DNA of 64,000 bases from assembly GCA_042408595.1 (NCBI GenBank), contig JBHOQX010000129.1, forward strand, positions 62,001 through 126,000. Reading direction: 5' to 3'. This stretch comes from JBHOQX01 sp042408595 (GTDB lineage Bacteria; Chloroflexota; Chloroflexia; Chloroflexales; Roseiflexaceae). Below the pieces are notes generated by a model. It saw only the letters and a program-made list of their open reading frames with translations, made no database searches and was not told the DNA's origin. The position numbers were made by a program, and so were the translations under genes. Positions 51,404 to 59,481 of this stretch are shown here, piece by piece. Each line of letters starts with the position of its first letter. Position 1 is the first letter of the stretch.

Positions 51404-53206
51404 ATGACCATGGCAGCATCCCGATCGATCCTGGTTGTGCTGGCGCTGGCGCTCCTGGCAGCCTGCGGCTCGCCGCCTGCAACAGCACCATTATCGAGCA
51501 GCACCGCCGCCCCCGCCGGCGCACCAACGGCGGCGGCAGAAAGGGCCACCACGGCACCCGCGCCGCGCTCGCTGGCCGCCGGCGCGGGTGGCACCCTGCG
51601 CCTGCTCTGGTTCCAGGCGCCGACGATCGCCAACCCGCACCTCGCCACCGGCACCAAAGATTTCGATGTCAGCCGCGCGGTGTACGAGCCGCTCGCGTCG
51701 TTCGACGCCGAGGGCAGGCTGGTGCCGTTTCTGGCCGCTGAGATCCCGAGCAAAAAGAACGGCGGGCTGGCCGCCGACGGCACAGCGGTGACCTGGAAGC
51801 TCAAGCCGGGCGTGCGCTGGGCCGATGGGCAGCCCTTCACCGCCGCCGACGTCAAATTCACCTTCGACTTCATCGCCGATCCGGCGACCGGCGCGACCAC
51901 CACCAACACCTACAGCGCGGTGCAGCGCGTCGAGGTCGTCGACGACACCACCGTCAAAGTGGTATTCAAAGGCGTGAACCCGGCCTGGTTGTTGCCGTTC
52001 GTCGGCACCGCCGGGCTGATCATTCCCGCGCACATCTTCAAGGAGTACAGCGGTGCGAAAGCGCGCGAGGCGCCCGCCAACTTCACGGCGATCGGCACCG
52101 GCCCCTATCGGATCGTCGATTTCAAGCCCGGCGACATCGTGATCTACGAGCCGAACCCCTACTTCCGCGAGGCGGGCAAGCCATTCTTTCAGCGCGTGGA
52201 GCTGAAAGGCGGCGGCGACCCGAACACCGGCGCCCGGGCCGTGCTGCAGACCGGCGATTTCGATTTCACGCCGACCCTGGCGGTGCCGCCGCAGTTGCTC
52301 GCGCAGCTCAAGAATGGTGGCAAGGGTGCGCTGGTTCCGCTGCCGCCGAATGGCCTGAGCGAACGGCTCGAACTCAACCAGACCGATCCCAACCGCGAGG
52401 TGGATGGCGAGCGGTCGAGCGTCAAGGCGCCGCACCCGTTCTTCACCGACAAGCGGGTGCGCCAGGCCTTTGCGCTGGCGATCGACCGCGCAACGATCGT
52501 CCGCGAGATCTATGGCCCGACCGCGGAAGCGATCAGCAACATCTTGGTCGCGCCCGCTATCTACCGCTCGCCGAATACCACGATCGAATACAACCCCGAC
52601 AAAGCGCGCGCGCTGCTGGATGAAGCGGGCTGGACAGACACCGACGGCGACGGTGTGCGCGACAAAGGCGGCGTTGCGCTGCGAATCGTCTATCAGACGG
52701 CACAGAGCGCTACACGGCAGAAGGTGCAGCAGGTGATCAAGCAGTCGCTTGAGGCGATCGGGTTCAAGGTGGAGCTGAAAGTGGTGGACAATGCGGTGTT
52801 CTTCAGCAGCGATCCGAACAACACCGACACCTTCAACCACTTCTACGCCGATGTCCAGCAATACACCATCGGCAACTACAATCCCGACCCGGCGGCGTAC
52901 CTCGAGCTGTTCACCTGCGCCAAAATCGCGCAGAAGGCCAACAACTGGAGCGGCGGCAACCGTGTGCGCTACTGCAACCCGGCATACGATGCGCTGTTCG
53001 AAACCGCGCGCACCGAGCTCGACCCCGCGAAACGCGCGCAGATCTTCATCCAGCTGAATGACATCCTGGTGAACGATTATGTGGTCATTCCGCTGGTGCG
53101 GGCTACCGGCAACGCAGGGGTCAGCACCACACTGCAAAACGTAACCCTGTCGCCGTGGGAGTCATCGCTCTGGCAGTTAAAGGATTGGACGCGCAAGGCG
53201 CCGTGA
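51404..53206 (+). CDS. Family-5 solute-binding lipoprotein of the second importer
   Basis: This 600-residue binding protein has a Sec lipoprotein signal with the lipobox LLAAC and Cys21, then an Ala/Thr/Pro linker. GTLRLLWFQAPTIANPHLATGTKDFDVSRAVYEPLASFDAEGRLVPFLAAEIP and VTWKLKPGVRWADGQPFTAADVKFTFDFIADP are SBP_bac_5 features. It contains the EF-hand-like DTDGDGVRD, which may bind Ca2+. Only weakly like the binding protein at 44141, it should have a different ligand. ATGs at 51404 and 51410 are both possible. Its stop is 1 bp before the next gene. Confidence 0.9.
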   Translation: MTMAASRSILVVLALALLAACGSPPATAPLSSSTAAPAGAPTAAAERATTAPAPRSLAAGAGGTLRLLWFQAPTIANPHLATGTKDFDVSRAVYEPLASFDAEGRLVPFLAAEIPSKKNGGLAADGTAVTWKLKPGVRWADGQPFTAADVKFTFDFIADPATGATTTNTYSAVQRVEVVDDTTVKVVFKGVNPAWLLPFVGTAGLIIPAHIFKEYSGAKAREAPANFTAIGTGPYRIVDFKPGDIVIYEPNPYFREAGKPFFQRVELKGGGDPNTGARAVLQTGDFDFTPTLAVPPQLLAQLKNGGKGALVPLPPNGLSERLELNQTDPNREVDGERSSVKAPHPFFTDKRVRQAFALAIDRATIVREIYGPTAEAISNILVAPAIYRSPNTTIEYNPDKARALLDEAGWTDTDGDGVRDKGGVALRIVYQTAQSATRQKVQQVIKQSLEAIGFKVELKVVDNAVFFSSDPNNTDTFNHFYADVQQYTIGNYNPDPAAYLELFTCAKIAQKANNWSGGNRVRYCNPAYDALFETARTELDPAKRAQIFIQLNDILVNDYVVIPLVRATGNAGVSTTLQNVTLSPWESSLWQLKDWTRKAP

Positions 53207-53207
53207 C

Positions 53208-54167
53208 ATGAGCGCATATCTCATTCGCCGTGCGATCAGCACGGCCATCACGCTGCTGGCGATCAGCACGCTGGTCTTCGCTATCCTGGCGCTGGCCCCT
53301 GGCGACCCGATGGCGGAGTTCGCCACCGACCCGTCGATGAGCCGCGAGGTGCGCGAGGGCATCCGCCGCTCGCTCGGGCTCGACCAGCCACTGTATATCC
53401 GCTATGTGCGCTGGTTGCAGGCGTTGGGGCACGGCGACATGGGGTACTCGTTCACCAGCCGCAGCCCGGTGGGCGAGCTGATCGCGCAGCGCATCCCGAC
53501 CACCCTGGGCGTCGTCGGTGTCGCCTACCTGATCAGTGTGCTGCTGGCGATCCCGCTTGGAGTGCTGGCGGCGCTGCGGCCCTATTCGCTCTTCGACCAG
53601 ATCAGTTCGACGCTGGCGTTCATCGGGTTCTCGCTGCCGACATTTTTCACCGGGCTGCTGTTCATCATCATCCTCGGCGTGCGGCTCAACTGGCTGCCGT
53701 TCATCTACGACAGCACGCTGGTGGTCACCGATTGGCCGAGCCTGGTGGCCCAGGTGCGCCAGTCGGCCATGCCGATCGCGGTGCTGGCGCTGTACCAGAC
53801 CGCCGCGCTGATGCGGTTCACCCGTTCGTCGGCGCTGGAGGCGATCCACCGCGACTATGTGCGCACCGCGCGCGCCAAGGGGCTGCCCGAGCGGGTGGTG
53901 ATCGGGCGGCATGTGCTGCGCAACGCGCTGATCCCGGTGGTCACGCTGGTGGCGCTGGGCGCGCCCGCCGTGTTCACGGGCGCGCTGGTGACCGAGCAGG
54001 TGTTTCGCGTGCCCGGCATCGGCTCGCTGCTGATCGGCAGTATTCAAAGCAGCGATACGCCGGTCGTGATGGCGATCACCTGCATCTACGCGCTGCTGAT
54101 CGTGCTGTTCAACCTGCTGGCCGATCTGCTGTACGCTGTGCTCGATCCGCGCGTGCAGCGCACCTGA
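53208..54167 (+). CDS. Dipeptide/nickel-type ABC transporter permease (DppB-like), second importer
   Basis: This 319-residue permease has six helices: MSAYLIRRAISTAITLLAISTLVFAILALAPGDPM at the start, SLGLDQPLYIRYVRWLQALGHGDMGYSF, and the docking loop DYVRTARAKGLPERVVIGRHVLRNALIPVVTLVALG. It ends LLYAVLDPRVQRT. It starts 1 bp after the binding-protein stop, so translation is coupled. Confidence 0.93.
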   Translation: MSAYLIRRAISTAITLLAISTLVFAILALAPGDPMAEFATDPSMSREVREGIRRSLGLDQPLYIRYVRWLQALGHGDMGYSFTSRSPVGELIAQRIPTTLGVVGVAYLISVLLAIPLGVLAALRPYSLFDQISSTLAFIGFSLPTFFTGLLFIIILGVRLNWLPFIYDSTLVVTDWPSLVAQVRQSAMPIAVLALYQTAALMRFTRSSALEAIHRDYVRTARAKGLPERVVIGRHVLRNALIPVVTLVALGAPAVFTGALVTEQVFRVPGIGSLLIGSIQSSDTPVVMAITCIYALLIVLFNLLADLLYAVLDPRVQRT

Positions 54168-54216
54168 GCACGGCATAGGTGCAAAGTCCGAATAAACGAG
54201 GGGGCGCGGCACACCT

Positions 54217-55176
54217 ATGGACAAACCGTTCATCGAACAACCACGCGCGGTCGCGCGGGCGCCGTTCGCCAACCCCGACGCTGTGCTGGCGCGACCCCGG
54301 CGCACGCTGTGGGGCGATGTCTGGCGTCGCTTCCGGCAACACCGCCTGGCGATGCTTGGGTTGGTGGTGCTGAGCGGCGTCGTGCTGGCCGTCGCGATCG
54401 GGCCGCTGGTCTACCGGACGCCGTTCAACCGGGTTGATTTTGCGGCTGCCCTGCAAGGGCCGAGCGCCGCCCACCCGTTCGGCACCAACGATCTCGGCCA
54501 GGACATCCTGGGCCGCGTGTTGTGGGGCGGGCGCATTTCGGTCGCGGTCGGCGTGGTGTCGATGCTGGTGGCGGTGACGCTCGGCACGCTGGTTGGCACA
54601 CTGGCGGGATTCTGTTGCGGGCTGCTGGACACCATTTTGATGCGCATCACCGATGTCTTTCTGGCGCTGCCGACCCTGCCGCTGCTGCTGTTGGTCATCT
54701 ACCTGTTCCGCGAGCCTGTCAGCGCTGCGTTTGGGCCGAATCTCGGTGTGTTGCTGCTGGTGGTGCTGATCATCGGCGGGCTGAACTGGATGGCGGTCGC
54801 CCGATTGGTGCGCGCCACGTTCCTTTCGCTGCGCGAGGCCGATTTCGTGCTGGCGGCGCGGGCGCTGGGGATCCCGTCATGCCGGATCATCGTGCGCCAT
54901 ATCTTGCCGAACGCGCTCGGGCCGGTGATCGTAGCGGCGTCGCTGGCGGTCGGCGCGGCGATTATCGCCGAATCGACCCTCAGCTTCCTCGGCCTCGGGT
55001 TTCCGCCCGACACACCGACATGGGGCCGCATGCTGTTCGAAGCCCAAAATTTCATCGAGTTCGCGCCGGCGATGGCGCTGTTTCCCGGCCTGTGCATCTT
55101 TCTGGCCGTCCTTAGCATCAACTACATCGGCGATGGCCTGCGCGATGCGCTTGACCCGCAGATGCGCGGCGGGTGA
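54217..55176 (+). CDS. Dipeptide/nickel-type ABC transporter permease (DppC-like), second importer
   Basis: This 319-residue permease carries HPFGTNDLGQDILGRVLWGGRISVAVGV (DppC signature), the docking loop DFVLAARALGIPSCRIIVRHILPNALGPVIV and the C terminus YIGDGLRDALDPQMRGG. It follows its partner by 49 bp. The stop codon is the first unit of an octamer array. As with the first importer, no ATPase gene is present. Confidence 0.93.
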   Translation: MDKPFIEQPRAVARAPFANPDAVLARPRRTLWGDVWRRFRQHRLAMLGLVVLSGVVLAVAIGPLVYRTPFNRVDFAAALQGPSAAHPFGTNDLGQDILGRVLWGGRISVAVGVVSMLVAVTLGTLVGTLAGFCCGLLDTILMRITDVFLALPTLPLLLLVIYLFREPVSAAFGPNLGVLLLVVLIIGGLNWMAVARLVRATFLSLREADFVLAARALGIPSCRIIVRHILPNALGPVIVAASLAVGAAIIAESTLSFLGLGFPPDTPTWGRMLFEAQNFIEFAPAMALFPGLCIFLAVLSINYIGDGLRDALDPQMRGG

Positions 55177-55250
55177 AGGGGTGACAAGGTGAGGGAGTGA
55201 GGCTATCACCCTGTCACCTTGCCACCTTGTCACACGCGTCATCAACGTCA
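55173..55250. repeat. Inverted octamer array upstream of the desulfurase gene
   Basis: GTGAAGGG, GTGACAAG and GTGAGGGA run in one direction from the permease stop, and then the complement (ATCACCCT, GTCACCTT, GCCACCTT, GTCACACG) runs back. The two halves can pair as a long imperfect hairpin. Confidence 0.7.
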
Positions 55251-55314
55251 CCAAATGCCACCACGAAGGCATACAAGGACAGGCTGAATCTGCAACCAAC
55301 GGAAGCAAAAACCT

Positions 55315-56613
55315 ATGGGATGTACTGGTCTATCGGAAGGCACCACAACAACGGTCGATCTGGCGCGTGTGCGCGCTGATTTTCCGGCGCTCAGGCAACA
55401 GGTCCATGGGCTCCCGGTGGTGTTCCTCGACAGCGCCGCATCGGCCCAGAAGCCGCAGATCGTGCTCGACACTATGCAGCGCATCTACAGTACCAGCTAC
55501 GCAAATGTTCACCGCGGCGCGTACGCCTTCAGCCGACAGAGCACCGATGCCTACGCCGCCGCGCGGGCCACCGTCGCCCGCTTCCTCAATGCGGCGCCGC
55601 ACGAGATTGTGTTCACCCGCAACGCAACCGAGGGGCTGAACCTCATCGCCTTTGCGTATGCGCGCACCACGCTACAGCCGGGCGATGCGATTCTGATCAC
55701 CGAGTTGGAGCACCACGCCAACGATCTGCCCTGGCGGATGGTGGCGCAGGAGCGCGGCTTGCATGTAAAGCGGATCCCGTTGTTGCCCGATGGTACACTC
55801 GATCTGCAGGCGTTCGAGGCGCTGCTCACACCGCGGGTGAAGCTGCTGAGTTTCGCCCATGTATCGAATGTGCTCGGCACCATCACCGATCCGGCCCCGC
55901 TGGTCGCACGGGCGCGCGCCAACGGCACTGTGGTGGTGCTGGATGCCTGCCAGTCGGCGCCGCAGCTCCCGCTGGATGTGCGGGCGCTGGACTGCGATTT
56001 CCTGGCGTTCTCGGGCCACAAGGTGTTTGGGCCCACCGGCATCGGGGTCGTGTACGGGCGCGCCGAGTTGCTCGCCGCGATGCCGCCGTTCCTGACCGGC
56101 GGCGATGTCGCCCGTGACGTGGGGTTCGACGATGTTGTGTGGGAGGATGCGCCGCTCCGGTTCGAGGCTGGCACACCGATGTTTGTGGAGGCGATCGGCT
56201 TGGCCGCGGCGCTCGAGTACCTGCAGGCGATCGGCATGGCGACGGTGCGTGCGCACGAGCAGGAGCTCACCGCCTACGCGCTCGAGCGCTTTGCCGGGAT
56301 GGGGGGCGTTCGCGTTTTCGGCCCGCGCGATCCGGCGGCGCGCGGCGGTGTGATCGCGTTCACGGTCGATGGATGGACGGCGCACCAGGTCGCCAGCGCC
56401 CTCGATCGGTCTGGCATCGCGGTGCGCTCAGGTCGCCACTGCGCCCATCCGTTGCACAAGCGGCTCGGTGTCGAGGCGACGGTGCGCGCCAGTTTCGCGA
56501 TCTACAACAACCGCGCCGATGTCGATGCGCTGGTGGATGCGCTGCAGGCGCTCGGGCAGCGTCCCGCGCTAGATGGGCCGGAGGGCCAGGCGGGCTGCCG
56601 CGACGCCGGGTAG
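55315..56613 (+). CDS. SufS-like cysteine desulfurase
   Basis: This 432-residue PLP enzyme removes sulfur from cysteine (or selenium from selenocysteine). The group II pattern is clear: PVVFLDSAASAQKP, YANVHRGAYAFSRQSTDAYAAARATVARFL, TRNATEGLNLIA, ELEHHANDLPW, and Lys236 in LAFSGHKVFGPTGIGVVYG. The catalytic Cys376 is in IAVRSGRHCAHPLHKRLG. No SufBCDU or ISC genes are near; instead it lies in a sulfur-scavenging cluster. The start at 55315 lacks a good ribosome-binding site. Its physiological substrate may be cysteine, cysteine sulfinate or a product of the monooxygenases; that is not known. Confidence 0.88.
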   Translation: MGCTGLSEGTTTTVDLARVRADFPALRQQVHGLPVVFLDSAASAQKPQIVLDTMQRIYSTSYANVHRGAYAFSRQSTDAYAAARATVARFLNAAPHEIVFTRNATEGLNLIAFAYARTTLQPGDAILITELEHHANDLPWRMVAQERGLHVKRIPLLPDGTLDLQAFEALLTPRVKLLSFAHVSNVLGTITDPAPLVARARANGTVVVLDACQSAPQLPLDVRALDCDFLAFSGHKVFGPTGIGVVYGRAELLAAMPPFLTGGDVARDVGFDDVVWEDAPLRFEAGTPMFVEAIGLAAALEYLQAIGMATVRAHEQELTAYALERFAGMGGVRVFGPRDPAARGGVIAFTVDGWTAHQVASALDRSGIAVRSGRHCAHPLHKRLGVEATVRASFAIYNNRADVDALVDALQALGQRPALDGPEGQAGCRDAG

Positions 56614-56677
56614 CGCCGCGCCGGGTGTTGTGTTGAACGACGTCGGAGTGCGCATGAGCCAATAAGAACCAACTTAG

Positions 56678-57025
56678 GCCGTTCGCCAGCGCTACGGCGC
56701 CGCCGCCGAGCTCGGCCTGCCGCCGCGCGTCTTTCCGCTCTTCGGCCTGTGCGTCGGCTGGCGCGCCGCCCATGAATCCGCCGCGGTCAAGCCGCGCCTG
56801 CCCCAGGCGGCGCTGCTCCACCGCGAGACACGCGGCCTCCAGCGTCAGGATGGCGCGATCGACGGCTACGACGAAGTGATGGCGCTGTTCTACCGCGAAC
56901 AAAACATGGTGGGCGACAGCGATTGGTCGCGTCGCTCGGCTCAGCGCATCGCCGGGCCGCAGACGCGTGCCGGCCGGGATACCTTGCGCGAGGCGCTTGG
57001 CCGGCTCGGGTTTCCGTTGCACTGA
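56678..57025 (+). pseudogene. Remnant of an NfsA-type nitroreductase/flavin reductase
   Basis: A frame without a start codon runs from just after a TAG (56675-56677) to the TGA at 57023-57025. It reads like the C-terminal half of an NfsA/FRP NADPH-flavin oxidoreductase: ELGLPPRVFPLFGLCVGW, AVKPRLPQAALLHRET, YDEVMALFYREQN, then a tail ending LREALGRLGFPLH. About 115 of 240 residues are left. Upstream, GGAG followed by ATGAGCCAATAA looks like the old start, so an internal deletion is likely. It lies between the desulfurase and the DUF1684 gene. A functional ancestor would have supplied reduced flavin. Confidence 0.75.
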
Positions 57026-57036
57026 AGGAGCTGACG

Positions 57037-57876
57037 ATGACACCGACGGCGATCACATACGCGGAGGAGATCGCGGCCTGGCGCGCCGACGCCGAGGCGA
57101 CGCTGCGCGCCGACGATGGCTGGCTGACGCTGGTCGGGCTGCATTGGTTGCAGCCGGGGACGAACACGGTCGGCAGTGCGGCGACGAGCGACGTGCCGTT
57201 GCCCGCACGGGCGCCTGCGCGGCTGGGCGAGCTGCATTTCGACGGAGCCGGTGTGACGTTTGCCGCCGCTGCCGGGGTGGATGTGCGAGTGAACGGCGAC
57301 AGAGCCGCCCGGGCCGTGCTGCGCGACGACTCCGACGGCTCGCCTGACATCGTGCGCTGGAACGAGATCTCGTTTTTGATCATCACACGCGGTGGACGCA
57401 CCGGCGTGCGCGTGCGCGACAACGCCAGCCCGCTGCGGGCCCGCTTCGCCGGGCGGGTGTGGTTTCCGGTGGACACAGCGTTTCGCTTCGCGGCGCGCTT
57501 CGTCCGCTACGACCCGCCCAAGCCCCTGGCGATCACCAACATCCTCGGCGACACCAGCACGGGCGCCAGCCCCGGCTACGCCGAGTTCGCCTATGCCGGG
57601 CAGACCTACCGGCTGGACGCGACCGCGTTCGGCGAGCGTGGCCTGAGTTTTCTGTTCCGCGACGCGACAAGCGGCCAAGAAACCTATGGCGCGGCGCGCG
57701 TGCTGACCGCACCGACACCGGAGGGCGAACGGCTCACACTCGATTTCAACCGCGCCGTCAACCCGCCCTGCGCGTTCACCGCCTTCGCCACCTGCCCGCT
57801 GCCGCCAGGCCAGAACACCCTGCCGTTCGCGGTCGCTGCTGGCGAGCGCTACCGCCCGCCGGAGGAGCAGGCCTGA
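57037..57876 (+). CDS. DUF1684 domain protein
   Basis: This 279-residue protein shows the DUF1684 (PF07920) pattern: WLTLVGLHWLQPGTNTVGSAATSDVPLP, RARFAGRVWFPVD, ITNILGDTSTGASPGYAEF, LSFLFRDATSGQETYGAARVL and the closing NPPCAFTAFATCPLPPGQNTLPFAVAAGERY. No biochemical role is established for the family as far as I know. AAGGAG is 6-7 bases before the ATG at 57037, which lies 11 bp after the nitroreductase remnant, so the gene is likely part of the operon. Confidence 0.88.
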   Translation: MTPTAITYAEEIAAWRADAEATLRADDGWLTLVGLHWLQPGTNTVGSAATSDVPLPARAPARLGELHFDGAGVTFAAAAGVDVRVNGDRAARAVLRDDSDGSPDIVRWNEISFLIITRGGRTGVRVRDNASPLRARFAGRVWFPVDTAFRFAARFVRYDPPKPLAITNILGDTSTGASPGYAEFAYAGQTYRLDATAFGERGLSFLFRDATSGQETYGAARVLTAPTPEGERLTLDFNRAVNPPCAFTAFATCPLPPGQNTLPFAVAAGERYRPPEEQA

Positions 57877-57977
57877 TGTGGTTGTTCGATGGGAAAGGTT
57901 CATCTGGTTCAGTTCGGGAAACATCAGCGTGGATGTTGTACGGGGGCTTCGCCTAACACACGCAAGAAAGGCACACC

Positions 57978-58532
57978 ATGGCTGATGTCGTACTGATCGG
58001 GGGCAGCCCGAGCCTGGTTTCGCGATCCGCGGCGGTGCTGGCGCAGGTGGCGCAGGTGCTGGTGGTGCGCGGCGCCGCTGTCCAACAGATCGAGGTGCGC
58101 GCGCTGCCCGCGGAAGATGTGCTCTGGGCAAAGAGCGACAGCCCGGCGCTCCAGGCGGCGGTCGCGGCGATCCAGCGGGCGAGCGCCGTGGTGATCGCGA
58201 CGCCGGTCTACAAAGCGGCCTATTCCGGGCTGTTGAAAGCGTTTCTCGATCTGCTGCCGCCGGGCATTCTGGCGCGCAAAATTGTGCTCCCGATCGCCAC
58301 CGGCGGCTCGCCCGGCCATCTGCTGGCGATCGATTACGCCATCAAGCCGGTGCTTTCGGCGCTCGGCGCGCGCTACATCCTGAACGGCGTGTACGTGCTG
58401 GACAGCCAGCTCCAGGGGTCGGCAGCCGAAGGGTATACGCTCGACCCGGCGATCCGTGAGCGGCTGGACGCGGCGGTAGATGAGCTTGGCTCAGTGCTCA
58501 CCAACGGCATTGCGCTTGCGGGGCCGCGCTAA
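57978..58532 (+). CDS. NADPH-dependent FMN reductase, SsuE-like
   Basis: This 184-residue flavodoxin-like reductase supplies FMNH2 to two-component monooxygenases. The FMN site is VVLIGGSPSLVSRSAAVL, and ATPVYKAAYSGLLKAFLDLLPPGILARKIVLPIATGGSPGHLLAIDYAIKPVLSALGA is very close to SsuE of sulfonate monooxygenase systems. The Tyr in YKAAYSG is the pi-helix region of SsuE. It is the last gene of the 16-kb cluster and the natural partner of the four LLM monooxygenases. Confidence 0.93.
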   Translation: MADVVLIGGSPSLVSRSAAVLAQVAQVLVVRGAAVQQIEVRALPAEDVLWAKSDSPALQAAVAAIQRASAVVIATPVYKAAYSGLLKAFLDLLPPGILARKIVLPIATGGSPGHLLAIDYAIKPVLSALGARYILNGVYVLDSQLQGSAAEGYTLDPAIRERLDAAVDELGSVLTNGIALAGPR

Positions 58533-58575
58533 AAGAAGAGCAGGGGAGTAGCGGCGGTGGCAAGCGCGAGGTCAG

Positions 58576-58616
58576 CGTATCGGTTCCCTGCCACGATCAG
58601 CGCCGATACGGCTAAC
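58576..58616. terminator. Hairpin next to GGCTAAC between convergent genes
   Basis: CGTATCGG (58576-58583) and CCGATACG (58603-58610) form a perfect 8-bp stem with a 19-nt loop. It ends in GGCTAAC (58610-58616), which contains the stop codon of the minus-strand membrane protein gene. It could end the 16-kb cluster transcript. Confidence 0.4.
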
Positions 58617-58956
58617 CCCTGCGGCTCCTGGCGTCTTGTTCCACGCACTGTCCGATCACCGCGCTGCCGACGAAAACCAGCCAGGGCAGACCATATCCGA
58701 AATCCAGAAGGCCGCTTATGCGCAGCAGCATGAGCAGAGCTGCCGCGAGAAAGCCAGGCCCTGTGATCCCGCAATGTACCTCGCGACAGGAAACATAGTT
58801 CGCCGTGCAGTAGGCCCCATACAGAGCGAAATACGCGAACACAACATAGTCCCCTACCACCGAACCGCGCTTGAGCGCGACCATCTCGATGACAAACACA
58901 GCGATGGCGGAACCAACGGCAAATAACCAACTGTGGAGCAAGGGTATGCGGCGCAT
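58612..58956 (-). CDS. Small membrane protein of unknown family
   Basis: This 114-residue protein has three to four membrane helices: HSWLFAVGSAIAVFVIEMVAL, VVFAYFALYGAYCTANYV, GPGFLAAALLMLLRISGLL and GLPWLVFVGSAVIGQCV. Conserved-looking Cys and His (YCTANYVSCREVHC) lie between helices 2 and 3. GGAGGGAAAGG directly precedes the ATG, a strong ribosome-binding site. The gene is flanked by GTTAGCC on both sides. GC content is lower than in the neighbours. I do not recognise the family. Confidence 0.65.
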   Translation of the reverse strand: MRRIPLLHSWLFAVGSAIAVFVIEMVALKRGSVVGDYVVFAYFALYGAYCTANYVSCREVHCGITGPGFLAAALLMLLRISGLLDFGYGLPWLVFVGSAVIGQCVEQDARSRRG

Positions 58957-59481
58957 ACCTTTCCCTCCTTTCTGTACGAATGCCTTGAGTCATGGCTAAC
59001 GGGGCGGGCCATACGCTGGTGCCCCAGACGGTCAGCGTCACGGCCTGGTCTGGCGGAGCGCAGCGGCGCCGAACTTGTTATTCGACCACGCCAGGCCAGC
59101 CCCGCTGCCGTGGCCGGCATGCTCGGCGAGCCATAGGCAACCCCTATCCCTGTCCGGTGCTATCGGCGGACGCGCGCCCGCCTATGAGGCTAGCACTCGT
59201 GCGTTGGCGATGCAAGGGCCGTGTTGGGGCGTCGCAGTGCTATTTCGGGCCACAGGCCGCCCGCGTTCGGAGGAATGCGAAACCTCTCGGTCCATCCCGT
59301 CACGCTGCACGCGCAGGCGTGTCGTTCGTGCTCCTGCCGCACCGCGGCGGCTGCCGCCTGCCGGGCGGTACAGGACCCATCTCGGTCCCCCGGCGTCGCA
59401 TCCTCGTGTCGGAGGCCCGCCGTGCTCGCGCGGGTTCCGGCGAGGCGGGGGGCGGATGGGGAGCATGGATCAGTGGCAGAG
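58957..59481. other. Gap without gene, with a possible fold-back repeat
   Basis: No frame in this 525-bp gap is convincing. Its left part (58993-59090) is a roughly 90-nt imperfect palindrome bounded by GGCTAAC and TTGTTATTC and containing CCAGAC/GTCTGG arms. The remainder is GC-rich, with nothing recognised. Confidence 0.35.

Noticed and set aside
57876..57956. 26-codon frame whose ATG overlaps the stop codon of the DUF1684 gene
   Set aside because: Start-stop overlap is suggestive of coupling, but the peptide is short, without recognisable features, and no homologue is recognised.
56360..58131. Long minus-strand open frames opposite the DUF1684 and reductase genes
   Set aside because: Antisense shadows typical of high-GC coding DNA; the plus-strand products match known families.
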